This document shows positions 25,811 through 34,424 of a stretch of 64,000 nucleotides of DNA, piece by piece; within the stretch, counting starts at the first letter, position 1, and every line of letters starts with the position of its first letter. The notes beneath the pieces were generated by a model. It did no database searches, was not told the origin of the DNA, and saw only the letters and a list, made by a program, of their open reading frames with translations. The DNA lies in NCBI RefSeq assembly GCF_017255185.1, contig NZ_JAFKCZ010000009.1:62001-126000 (forward strand). The letters run 5' to 3'. This DNA is from Parahaliea mediterranea (GTDB lineage Bacteria > Pseudomonadota > Gammaproteobacteria > Pseudomonadales > Halieaceae). The position numbers were made by a program, and so were the translations under genes.

Positions 25811-28108
25811 ATGCAGAAGAAACCCCTCGCCCTGTCTCTCGGCATCGCCACCGTGATACTGTCACTGGATGCCATGGCCCAGCAGGGAATGATCGAAGAA
25901 GTGATCGTCACCGCGCAGAAGCGCAGTGAAAGCCTGGAAGACGTGCCGATATCCATTGCTGTTATGAACGGCGAGGCGATGGATAAGACCGGCGTGCGGC
26001 AGATGCGCGAAGTGGCGGAGTTCGTGCCCAATGTGTCGTTGACCTCGGGTAACGACACCAACACCGCGGTGCGTATCCGCGGCGTCGGCGCCACCACGCG
26101 CAACATCGGTTTCGATACCCGGGTGGGCATGTACCTCGACGGGGTCTACCTCGGCCAGTCGCCGGCCCAGAACCTGGACATCCTCGACCTGGAGCGGGTG
26201 GAAATCGCCCGCGGCCCGCAGGGGACGCTGTTCGGCAAGAATACCGTGGCCGGGGCCATTAACCTGATCACCAACAAGCCGGATCGGGAATTCATGGCCG
26301 AGGTGCGCGGCGAATACGGCAATCTCGACTCCCACCGCATCGCCGCGATCGTCAATGCGCCCATCACCGACAGTCTCGCCGCGCGTTTTTCGGTCAGCGA
26401 CAATCACCGCGACGGTTATATCCGCGACATTACCACTGGCACCGAATTCAACGAGCGCGACGGGACCTCCTATCGCGGGCAGTTGCGCTACCAGGGCGAC
26501 CGTCTGGATATCAACCTGGCCGCGGATTACCTGGAGTCCGAACGGGTGTCGTTCTTCGGCGAAGCCCAGACCGACTGGTCGGGAACGGTCGCCCCGGACC
26601 CGCTGGCGCCAAAGCGCAATCGCATTTCGAACAACATCGACAACCACGAGGAGCGCGAGGTCTGGGGCGTGTCGGCCACCGCCGACATCGACCTGGGACA
26701 CAACTACAGCTTGCGCTCGATCACCGCCTATCGCGACACCGATTCGCGGCGTATCCAGGATTCCGACCATTCCGCCAACGATATCCTCACGGTCGATTAC
26801 CCCGACCAGTACGAGCAGTGGTCGCAGGAATTCCAGTTCTTCTCCCCGGAGGGCGAGCGCCTGCAGTACGTGGCCGGGCTGTACCTCTACGATCAGAGCG
26901 CCTCCAGCGAGCGGGTTCCCACCCTGGGCTCGCAGACCGACGTGCTATTCAGTGCGCTGGGCGTGCCGCTGGCGCCCTTCAGCGACCTGTTCACCGGCGC
27001 CAAGCTCAATACCTACGGCGAGGTGGATACCGAGAGCTGGGCGGTATTCATCAACGGTACCTACGAGTTGAGCGATCGCCTGACCCTGGGCTTCGGCGCG
27101 CGTTACACCGAGGAGGAAAAGACCGTCGACTACACCATGTTGGGTGACGTGGTCTATGTCCTGGGCACCATTCCGGTATCCGTGGCACAGATCTTCGGCG
27201 TCGCCGAAGGTCCGATCGTGGACGGACGCACCACCGCGGTGTACGAGGACGACAAGTCCTATGACGATTTCTCGCCGACCCTGAGCCTGACCTACGCCAT
27301 TACCGACACGATCAATATCTACGCCAAGTACAGCGCCGCCTTCAAGAGCGGCGGCTTCAACGTCGACTTTGTGCCCCAGGCGGTATTCGACGACGGTCTG
27401 GATTTCGACACCGAAACCGTCGACGCCTATGAGATCGGGCTCAAGGGCACCGCGCTGGACAATTCCCTGCGCTTCGCCCTGGCCGGCTTCCAGATGGACT
27501 TCGACGACTACCAGCTGAACCAGTTCGTGGAGCTGGGCAACAATCTCTCCGCCATCACCATTCGCAACGCCGCCAAGGTGCAGTCGCGAGGTTTCGAGGC
27601 CGAGGCCACCTGGTACCCCGGCGCGGCGCTCATGCTGCAGGGCTCGGTGGGCTACAACGACGCCGAGTTCGACGAGTTCCCCGGCGGCGGCACCAGCCGC
27701 AACCCGGCGGGTCTCGGCGCCGATCTGGGCGGCAACAAACTACCCCTGGCACCGGAGTTGAGCGCGGCCTTCGCCGCCCAGTACAACCACCCCCTGGATG
27801 CGTGGAACGCGGAGTTTGTCACCCGGGTGGACTGGACCTACACCGATGGCACCTACACCACCGAGGACAACGTCAAGGTCGCCAGCCCGGGCAGCAGCAT
27901 TCCCTTCGGCTATGTCGACAGTTATGACATTCTCAACGCCCGTATCGGCCTGGAAGCGCCGGGGCAGTGGTCGGTCTACCTGTGGGCACGCAATCTGCTT
28001 GACGAGGAGTATTCCGACAACAACCAGTCCGACTTCTTCGGCACCATTGTGGACTTTCCCGGGGACCCCCGGACCTACGGAATTGAGTTGGCCTATACCT
28101 TTGACTAG
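25811..28108 (+). CDS. TonB-dependent outer-membrane receptor, tandem copy B
   Basis: A 765-residue paralogue of the receptor at 23144, with a clean signal peptide (Ala-Met-Ala before Gln-Gln-Gly at about residue 24), TonB box IEEVIVTAQKR, plug motif RVEIARGPQGTLFGKN and the same Tyr-Thr-Phe-Asp end. Differences from copy A are spread out but dense at about residues 446-483 (12 changes), probably a surface loop. Its third codon positions are richer in G and C than those of copy A. It is followed by a hairpin and then by the exported RidA-like and carboxylesterase-like genes, which are its likely functional partners. Confidence 0.9.
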   Translation: MQKKPLALSLGIATVILSLDAMAQQGMIEEVIVTAQKRSESLEDVPISIAVMNGEAMDKTGVRQMREVAEFVPNVSLTSGNDTNTAVRIRGVGATTRNIGFDTRVGMYLDGVYLGQSPAQNLDILDLERVEIARGPQGTLFGKNTVAGAINLITNKPDREFMAEVRGEYGNLDSHRIAAIVNAPITDSLAARFSVSDNHRDGYIRDITTGTEFNERDGTSYRGQLRYQGDRLDINLAADYLESERVSFFGEAQTDWSGTVAPDPLAPKRNRISNNIDNHEEREVWGVSATADIDLGHNYSLRSITAYRDTDSRRIQDSDHSANDILTVDYPDQYEQWSQEFQFFSPEGERLQYVAGLYLYDQSASSERVPTLGSQTDVLFSALGVPLAPFSDLFTGAKLNTYGEVDTESWAVFINGTYELSDRLTLGFGARYTEEEKTVDYTMLGDVVYVLGTIPVSVAQIFGVAEGPIVDGRTTAVYEDDKSYDDFSPTLSLTYAITDTINIYAKYSAAFKSGGFNVDFVPQAVFDDGLDFDTETVDAYEIGLKGTALDNSLRFALAGFQMDFDDYQLNQFVELGNNLSAITIRNAAKVQSRGFEAEATWYPGAALMLQGSVGYNDAEFDEFPGGGTSRNPAGLGADLGGNKLPLAPELSAAFAAQYNHPLDAWNAEFVTRVDWTYTDGTYTTEDNVKVASPGSSIPFGYVDSYDILNARIGLEAPGQWSVYLWARNLLDEEYSDNNQSDFFGTIVDFPGDPRTYGIELAYTFD

Positions 28109-28144
28109 GGCCTGCTGACCGGGACCTGCTGACTAGGTACCCAC

Positions 28145-28164
28145 GGCCGCTCTCCGGAGCGGCC
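28145..28164 (+). terminator. hairpin between receptor copy B and the RidA-like gene
   Basis: A perfect 8-bp stem, GGCCGCTC and GAGCGGCC, has a TCCG loop. It corresponds to the hairpin behind copy A but lacks a following T-run, so partial read-through into the two downstream genes is likely. Between the stop codon and the hairpin, CCTGCTGAC occurs twice (28111-28119 and 28125-28133). Confidence 0.55.
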
Positions 28165-28201
28165 ATTACCTGTGCCCGGGAAGGGCTGGAAGGAGTTGAC
28201 G

Positions 28202-28660
28202 ATGATAGCAAGACAATGGCGGTACACCCTGGCGGCGCTGTGCCTGGTGCCGGCGGGAGCCTGGACGGCGGAAGTGGAATACCGCAACAGCGGCGGGGTG
28301 ATCGATGCGCAACTGCCCTTTTCCGAGGCCGTGCGGGTGGACGATACGCTCTACCTCGCGGGCCAGCTGGGCGTCAAGCCGGGCACGCTGGAGCTGGCGC
28401 CGGGGGGCATCGAGGGCGAGGCGCGCCAGGCCATGGAGAATATCCGCGCGGTACTGGAGCGGAACGACCTGACCATGGACGACTTGGTGAAGTGTACCGC
28501 GATGCTGGCGGATATCGGCGAGTGGGAACGTTTCAACGCGGTCTACCGAACCTTTTTTGACAAACACTTTCCCGCCCGCAGCGCCTTTGGCACCAACGGC
28601 CTGGGACTGGGTGGCCGGGTGGAGGTCGAATGTATCGCCGCCTACGGAGACACACCATGA
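28202..28660 (+). CDS. exported RidA/YjgF-family protein
   Basis: A 152-residue member of the Rid family. Canonical RidA is cytosolic and hydrolyses reactive enamine/imine intermediates. This one begins with a signal peptide (MIARQWRYTLAALCLVPAGA, cleavage near Ala23), which places it in the periplasm. The conserved arginine of active RidA, in the family phrase Pro-Ala-Arg-Ser, is present as R126, and E143 matches the conserved glutamate near the end, so deaminase chemistry is possible. ATG 28202 has AAGGAG upstream. Its stop overlaps the next start in ATGA, which couples it to the carboxylesterase-like gene. Confidence 0.85.
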   Translation: MIARQWRYTLAALCLVPAGAWTAEVEYRNSGGVIDAQLPFSEAVRVDDTLYLAGQLGVKPGTLELAPGGIEGEARQAMENIRAVLERNDLTMDDLVKCTAMLADIGEWERFNAVYRTFFDKHFPARSAFGTNGLGLGGRVEVECIAAYGDTP

Positions 28661-29721
28661 CTCACACTGTTCGGTATCTGGCGCTCGCCGGCTTGCTGCT
28701 GGGCGCTGGCGCGCAGGCAGATGACTGGCGGACTGTCCACCCCGGCGGCGACACCCTGTGCGCCGACGGCAGTCCCTATGCCTTTCACGTGCGCGAGGGC
28801 AGCAGTGACAAACTGATGTTGTTTTTTAACGGCGGCGGGGCCTGTTGGTCCGCCGACAGCTGCGATCCGGCCAATAATCGCGCCGAGGGCGGCTTCAGTT
28901 ACCGTGTGCAGGCTGGCCGGGAGTGGGGCAACGACCCACGCACACTCGACGGCGCCTTCGCCCAGGACAATCCCGAGAACCCCTTCCGTGACTGGACCCA
29001 GGTGTTCGCCGCCTATTGCACCGGGGACGTGCACCTGGGCACCCGTGACATAACCTATCGCCGCGAGGACGGCAGCGAGGTGGCCATACATCACCGCGGC
29101 CGTATCAATGCCCGGGCCGTGCTGGACTACGCCCGCGAGCACTTCGGCGACGCCGGGCACATCCTGGTTTCCGGCGCCAGCGCCGGCGCGGTGGCTTCGC
29201 CCATCCTGGCGGCGGAAGTGGCCGTGGATTTTCCCGAAGCCGAAGTGATTCACTTCGCGGGAGGCGGTGGCGGCTACCGCATGCCACCGCCGGTGATGCT
29301 GTGGCGCAACTGGGGCGTGTTCAACGACTTGCCGGCCTGGTTCGACGCCGAGCGCCACACCATGGACAACACCGGTCTGCTGGACCTGTACCGGGTCGCC
29401 GCCGGGGCCTTCCCCGATATTCGCTTCCATCAGTACGACAATGCCTACGACCAGGTGCAGGAGCTGTTCATGGCCCGGCTGGGCCACCCGGCGGAGCTGT
29501 TGCCCGGGCTGGACGCGAACCGGGAGGACCTGGCCGCGTCGCTCCCCCATTTCCAGGGCTACACCGCCGACGGGGAATTTCACACCGTGTTGCGCTTTCC
29601 CGAGCTCTATACACGCAGCAGCGGCGGCGTCCGCGCGCTGGACTGGATTCGCGAACTCGCCGCCGGCGGGTCGGTGACAAACGTGCATTGCGCGTCGCCC
29701 TGTGAGCGACCCGGGGATTAA
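28657..29721 (+). CDS. exported pectinacetylesterase/Notum-family carboxylesterase
   Basis: A 354-residue exported serine hydrolase. Signal peptide: residues 1-20 (ending Ala-Gln-Ala). The family markers are FFNGGGACW (oxyanion hole, near residue 50), YCTGDVHLG, and the nucleophile in VSGASAGAVA (Gly-x-Ser-x-Gly). Relatives remove acetyl or acyl groups from pectin or, in animals, from Wnt proteins. Here the target is unknown, but an O-acylated substrate is likely. It starts inside the stop of the RidA-like gene (ATGA overlap), so both are translated together and both are periplasmic. Confidence 0.82.
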   Translation: MTHTVRYLALAGLLLGAGAQADDWRTVHPGGDTLCADGSPYAFHVREGSSDKLMLFFNGGGACWSADSCDPANNRAEGGFSYRVQAGREWGNDPRTLDGAFAQDNPENPFRDWTQVFAAYCTGDVHLGTRDITYRREDGSEVAIHHRGRINARAVLDYAREHFGDAGHILVSGASAGAVASPILAAEVAVDFPEAEVIHFAGGGGGYRMPPPVMLWRNWGVFNDLPAWFDAERHTMDNTGLLDLYRVAAGAFPDIRFHQYDNAYDQVQELFMARLGHPAELLPGLDANREDLAASLPHFQGYTADGEFHTVLRFPELYTRSSGGVRALDWIRELAAGGSVTNVHCASPCERPGD

Positions 29722-30521
29722 GGCCCTCCCGGGAGGGCGCCAAGCCAACGCCGCCCCCGAAGCGGTGATCCGCGACAGGTAAGCTGGGCCGCTTTCAGGC
29801 AGGGTGTCCGTTGCCTGGTGGCCCCAGTCTTCCACTTCATCCGGGCAAGAAGTCCTGGCCGTGGGCTTTTGCCCGGATCGATTCGCCCAAGAATCGCGTG
29901 CAATGTCACCCGGTTGTTGTGGTTCTCCAGCTTTTTCCTGTTCTTCTCCCAGATGTTCAGCCCGCTTGCAGGCGGCGTCGCACGGGTGACGTATTGCTGC
30001 TTGGTCGCTGATTCAACGGATGATGGGGTCGGGCTCCGGTTGATTGACCTGCTTTCCCGGTTTTGCTGCCCATAGTAATTTCAGGATAGGTGGAACGCAC
30101 TGTCGGCCAGGCAGCGCGAGCCTGGCAGCCCGTAAACTTTGCATTCTCCTCTTCGTGAGCCGCGTCTCAGTCGCGACGATGACAGCCGTGGGTACCTGGC
30201 ATACCTGCTCACATCCCCGACAGCTCAACACGATCATCGCGTGTTTCTATAAAAAATAATGGGTTTAAATGTGAATATTGAAGTGCGGATGGCCTCATAT
30301 AAGTCGAGTAAATTGCAGATAATGTAAGCAAAATAGCGCAAAATAGACGAATTAAGGCGATAATGACGATATATTTTGCCGCATGTCTTTATATATAAAA
30401 TATTTGACGCTAAAAATAAGATCGGGTTATATGTTGGGCTCTTGTTGTGGCGCGAGCTGGGCTCCGTGCCGTGGCGGTTGACGAAAATAACTGAATAAAC
30501 GTTGATTGGAGGAAATGAGCC
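29722..30521. other. 800-base non-coding region with hairpins and an AT-rich end
   Basis: I see no credible gene here. It holds a perfect 16-bp palindrome GCCCTCCCGGGAGGGC at 29723-29738, 2 bases after the upstream stop (possible transcription end, no T-run), and a 7-bp stem hairpin GCCAGGC...GCCTGGC at 30106-30126 of unknown role. From about 30240 to 30450 the sequence is markedly AT-rich compared with the rest of the window, and it contains the promoter described separately. Short open frames in this stretch look random. Confidence 0.55.
30404..30433 (+). promoter_or_regulatory. sigma-70-type promoter for the receptor at 30522
   Basis: TTGACG at 30404-30409 is a one-mismatch -35 box. TATATG at 30428-30433 serves as -10 after an 18-base spacer. 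It lies in AT-rich DNA and would give a leader of about 80 bases before the GTG start at 30522. Confidence 0.55.
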
Positions 30522-32891
30522 GTGCAAAAAAACCTTGGTCGAACAAATGCGCTTAGCTTGGGTGTTGCTACCGCGTTGGCTACGTTTGCATCACCAATGG
30601 TCTTGGCCGAGCCGGGCGCACTGGAGGAGGTGGTTGTAACGGCGCAGCGACGCGAGCAGTCGCTTCAGGATGTACCGATCAGTATTACGGCATTTGGCGC
30701 CGCACAAATCGAAAAACAGAATTTGCAAAGCGCCACCGATTATCTTCAGGCAACACCGAACGTGTCGTACACAGAGGTGGGCGGGCAGGGCCCCAAGGGT
30801 TTGAACATATCTATCCGGGGGATTTCAGACCTGCAAAATGCCGAGCGTGTGTCCGCGACCAGTGCGTTTTCCGTCTACGTGGATGAATTCAGCGTGGGAA
30901 CCGCGGCGCGTGGTACCCCCAATCCCCAGCTGTATGATATTGAGCGCCTGGAGATTCTGCGCGGCCCCCAAGGTACCTACTTTGGCCGCAACTCGACCGG
31001 GGGGGCAATAAATATCACCACCAAAAAGCCGAGCGACGAGTTGTTCGCGCGGGTAGACCTGGGGATTGGAAACTTCCAAACCCACCAAATTGGCGGCGTT
31101 CTCAACGTACCAATTACAGAAAATTTCTTTACCCGACTCACGGTGGAGCAGGCCACCAGTGATGGGCCCGTTGAGAATGTGGGCCCTGGTGGTGGCGAGA
31201 GCAGTTATGACAATGACAATGTTCGATTGGCGTTTCATTGGGATATTTCCCAGCACTGGGAAGCGGACTTTTCCGCGACTCGAATCCGCGAAGACAGTGA
31301 CCTGCCGCCCCGCGTTTCGGTGGGTATTGAGTCACGCTTTGGACCCAATTCGCAGTTGGATGACGAACGCATTACCTGCGGCCTGAGCTTCAATACCGAC
31401 GACAAAGCGTGTCGGGATACTGCGGGCTTTACCGATCTTGAAGACGATGTGCTAAACCTTCGCCTGCGATACACCGGCGATGAGTTTGGCTTTGTGTCCA
31501 TTACCGGACGCTCCACCAGTGAGCTGGATCAGCTCAATGATCTCGACGGAGGTGGCACGCCGCTAGTTGATCGCGAAAACGATTACAGCGCCGAATCTGT
31601 CAGCCAGGAATTGCGGCTGTTCAGTACCGACAGCGAGGTGTTGGAGTGGACAATAGGCGGCCTTGTCTACAAAGATGAACTGACCGCGAATAACAGGATC
31701 ATCATCCGCGATTTTCTGGGGCCGTGGATGGCGGGGGATTATGCCAATGAAAACACCATCGATCTTGAACGGGAGGGGTGGGCGTTATTTGGTGATATCA
31801 ACTGGCACATTAGCGACGCGCTAACGCTCACCATTGGTGGCAGATACTCGTCCGACGAAGAAGAGCAGGTATGGAGCAATGTATTCGCAGCCTGTGCTAA
31901 CCGTGCCGAAGGCGATGCCCTGGCTGATGGCTGCACGTTGCGGCCCGACCAGATGACTCCATTGCCGGTAATCGATGGCCGGATAAGCGGCGGGCGCACG
32001 GCCCAGATCGAAGGCACCCGAGCCGGAAACGACAGTACGGATTTTTCTCCGCGCCTCGCCTTGAACTGGGATGTTAACGAAGACTGGACGGTTTATGGTG
32101 TTTGGTCCCAGGGGTACAAGTCCGCTGGCGCGCGTGCCAACCCGGACTCTGGGGGCGCCAACTCCAGCGTGTACGACAAGGAAAAACTCACCAATATGGA
32201 GCTGGGGGTTAAGGCTGAATTGAACGGAGGCCGCACGCGCCTGTCCGCGGCGATTTTCTCCATGGATTGGGACGACTTCCAGACCACGACCCGGGAAACA
32301 TTCTGTCGTGAAGCCGATGGCTCACTGCGTCCCCAGGATGGCAATGAAAACTGCGAGTTTGTGCCCCTGGACAGAATTCAGAACGCACCCAGCGCAAAGT
32401 CAGACGGCTTTGAACTGAGTGTCGATACCCTGCTGGGAGAGAGCTGGCGCGCGGGGTTGGGCTATGGCTATCTCGATGCCGAGTATGTGGATTTTGAAAA
32501 TGCCGTACTCAATGGCGGAAATGTGGACCTTTCGGGCTATCCGCTGCCGAATGCACCAGAGAACACAGCCAGCGCATATCTGGAATACCAGTATACGATT
32601 GGTGCGGTAGACGGCTATATTCGAGTCGATACCAATTACCGCGACTCGGTGTTCAACCAGGCGTCCATAGTGGACGAGACCCGTGGCGAGTACCCCTATA
32701 CCGCCGACTCCTACTATATCGTCAATCTGTATGCCGGGCTTGAGTGGGATCGGCAAAGGCTCGCCCTGGTTGTCAATAACCTCAACGAAGACGATGACTT
32801 TGTATCTGGCGCCGGCGCGGGAACCGCGGGCATACACGTACGAGTGCATCCCACTACCTATCTGCTGAAGTGGACCTTCATGACCAACTAG
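30522..32891 (+). CDS. TonB-dependent outer-membrane receptor
   Basis: A 789-residue receptor. It starts at GTG 30522, with TTGGAGGA as a strong ribosome site. Signal peptide to about residue 29 (Val-Leu-Ala), TonB box LEEVVVTAQRR, plug motif RLEILRGPQGTYFGRNSTGG, barrel motif YGVWSQGYKSAGAR. The barrel has two cysteine pairs (about residues 286 and 297, and 462 and 471) that could form loop disulfides. The C-terminus is Trp-Thr-Phe-Met-Thr-Asn, so the final aromatic is three residues from the end. It heads a locus with an exported amidohydrolase and an exported Tricorn-like protease, which suggests peptide or amide substrates. Confidence 0.9.
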   Translation: MQKNLGRTNALSLGVATALATFASPMVLAEPGALEEVVVTAQRREQSLQDVPISITAFGAAQIEKQNLQSATDYLQATPNVSYTEVGGQGPKGLNISIRGISDLQNAERVSATSAFSVYVDEFSVGTAARGTPNPQLYDIERLEILRGPQGTYFGRNSTGGAINITTKKPSDELFARVDLGIGNFQTHQIGGVLNVPITENFFTRLTVEQATSDGPVENVGPGGGESSYDNDNVRLAFHWDISQHWEADFSATRIREDSDLPPRVSVGIESRFGPNSQLDDERITCGLSFNTDDKACRDTAGFTDLEDDVLNLRLRYTGDEFGFVSITGRSTSELDQLNDLDGGGTPLVDRENDYSAESVSQELRLFSTDSEVLEWTIGGLVYKDELTANNRIIIRDFLGPWMAGDYANENTIDLEREGWALFGDINWHISDALTLTIGGRYSSDEEEQVWSNVFAACANRAEGDALADGCTLRPDQMTPLPVIDGRISGGRTAQIEGTRAGNDSTDFSPRLALNWDVNEDWTVYGVWSQGYKSAGARANPDSGGANSSVYDKEKLTNMELGVKAELNGGRTRLSAAIFSMDWDDFQTTTRETFCREADGSLRPQDGNENCEFVPLDRIQNAPSAKSDGFELSVDTLLGESWRAGLGYGYLDAEYVDFENAVLNGGNVDLSGYPLPNAPENTASAYLEYQYTIGAVDGYIRVDTNYRDSVFNQASIVDETRGEYPYTADSYYIVNLYAGLEWDRQRLALVVNNLNEDDDFVSGAGAGTAGIHVRVHPTTYLLKWTFMTN

Positions 32892-32944
32892 GCCATGAAG
32901 GTCGCGGGCGAGCCACGCCCGAATTATCCCCAATCCCCTTGAGT

Positions 32945-32981
32945 ACCCGGACAGGTGTCTATTGACGACGCCTGTCCGGGT
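32945..32981 (+). terminator. strong hairpin between receptor and amidohydrolase genes
   Basis: ACCCGGACAGG (32945-32955) pairs perfectly with CCTGTCCGGGT (32971-32981). Four further pairs, one of them G-T, extend the stem to 15 bp with a 7-base loop. No T-run follows, so it may act as an attenuator or RNA-processing/stability element rather than a full stop. Confidence 0.6.
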
Positions 32982-33030
32982 GTACCTCAAAGGCTTTGGT
33001 GCTTCTGATTCACAATAGTGGAGTGTAAAT

Positions 33031-34416
33031 ATGTTCAAACCTCGTCAATTGCGCGCGTTGAAGGCCCTGGCCGTACTGGCTCTGGCGGGTGCCCGGACCG
33101 CGCTGGCGGCCGGGCTCGCCAGCAGCGACATCGAACCGGACACCTCCCCGCCGCCTCTACTGGTCCATGCGGGAAAGCTGCTCGTGGATCCCGCGGCCGC
33201 ACCGCTGAGCGAGGCATCGCTGCTGGTCGCCGACGGTTCCGTGGTCGCGGTTCACAAAGGCTTTCTAGACCCTGGTGATAGTAGGCTCAAGGGGATCGCG
33301 GGAACGATTCAGGTGGTTGATTTGCGCGAACAATCTGTATTGCCGGGCCTTATCGATGCCCATGTTCATTTATTGTCTGATTTTCAGGGTAAACAGCGCG
33401 CCTACGAAATGACCGCCGCGGAATTCGCCCTGGCGGGGGCCGCCAATGCCCGCGCCACGCTACAAGCCGGTGTGACCACCGTGCGTGATCTGGGGGCCGA
33501 TAGCGCCGCCATATTCTATCTTCGCGATGCCATAGCGGCGGGACGAATTCCCGGTCCACGCGTACTGTCGGCCGGTGCTTCTCTGTCGATAACCGGCGGA
33601 CATTCTGATGACGTTGGGCCGAATCAGGGGCTGTGGAGCCCGGACAATGTCGCCAGTCGCTGTGACGGGGCAACCGATTGCCGGCGAGCTGTGCGCCATC
33701 AAATCAAGCGCGGGGCCGACGTCATCAAAATCACAGCCACCGGTGGCGGAGGAAAACCCCAGGGTGGGCCGGATGCCGATCCCGAGTTCACCATGGATGA
33801 AATGTCCGAGATCGTTAGCACGGCCCACCGTATGGAGCGGAAAGTTGCAGCGCACGCCCATGGCACCAAGGGAATAGAAATGGCGGTTGCCGCCGGGGTC
33901 GACTCCATCGAGCACGGCACCTTCCTCGATTCCGGTGTTATTCGTGCCATGAGCAAACGAGGGGTCTACCTGGTTCCAACCTTGAGTGTCAGGGATAACC
34001 TAAGCGACCTCGGAGAGGATGAACCGGAGTATATTCAAAAGCGCGCACACCTGATTTTAAAGACCACGCCAAAGGTGATGCGTCAGGCCTATGAGGCCGG
34101 AGTACCAATTGCCATGGGGTCAGACGCCGGTGTAGTGCCTCACGGTGAAAATGTCCGGGAACTCGAATGGATGGTGGAGATTGGTATGAGCCCGAAGGAC
34201 GCCATTTTTGCAGCCACCGTGGGCGGAGCCAGGTTACTCGGCTTGGAGGATAGGGTAGGGCGCCTGAAACCAGGCATGGCGGCTGACTTTGTGGCCGTAA
34301 ATGGGGACCCTCTGGACGATGTCAGTAATTTAAGGCGTGTCGTAATGGTGGTGAAAGCCGGTATACCCGTGCCTTTGGATCGGAACCCGGCTCTCACGAA
34401 ATCGACTGATCACTAA
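33031..34416 (+). CDS. exported metal-dependent amidohydrolase (prolidase/imidazolonepropionase-like)
   Basis: A 461-residue amidohydrolase-superfamily enzyme with a signal peptide (residues 1-27). Metal-site residues appear in order: LIDAHVHLL (His-x-His), the lysine of GADVIKITATGG, AHAHG, SIEHGTF, and the aspartate in MGSDAG. The order and spacing are those of the binuclear Xaa-Pro dipeptidase/arginine-carboxypeptidase-like group of amidohydrolases, which cut dipeptides or N-acyl amino acids. It should act in the periplasm. It is preceded by the receptor gene plus a hairpin and followed 8 bases later by the Tricorn-like protease gene. Confidence 0.85.
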   Translation: MFKPRQLRALKALAVLALAGARTALAAGLASSDIEPDTSPPPLLVHAGKLLVDPAAAPLSEASLLVADGSVVAVHKGFLDPGDSRLKGIAGTIQVVDLREQSVLPGLIDAHVHLLSDFQGKQRAYEMTAAEFALAGAANARATLQAGVTTVRDLGADSAAIFYLRDAIAAGRIPGPRVLSAGASLSITGGHSDDVGPNQGLWSPDNVASRCDGATDCRRAVRHQIKRGADVIKITATGGGGKPQGGPDADPEFTMDEMSEIVSTAHRMERKVAAHAHGTKGIEMAVAAGVDSIEHGTFLDSGVIRAMSKRGVYLVPTLSVRDNLSDLGEDEPEYIQKRAHLILKTTPKVMRQAYEAGVPIAMGSDAGVVPHGENVRELEWMVEIGMSPKDAIFAATVGGARLLGLEDRVGRLKPGMAADFVAVNGDPLDDVSNLRRVVMVVKAGIPVPLDRNPALTKSTDH

Positions 34417-34424
34417 GGAAAACC

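Noticed and set aside
23144-28108. Tandem receptors as an assembly artefact
   Set aside because: About 12% protein difference, larger synonymous difference and distinct spacers show that they are two real genes.
28642-29835. Minus-strand frame opposite the carboxylesterase-like gene (397 codons)
   Set aside because: The plus-strand gene has signal peptide, catalytic motifs and translational coupling; the antisense frame has none.
29804-30259. Several overlapping short frames in the 800-base gap
   Set aside because: They are short, overlap in different frames, lack ribosome sites and show no family features.
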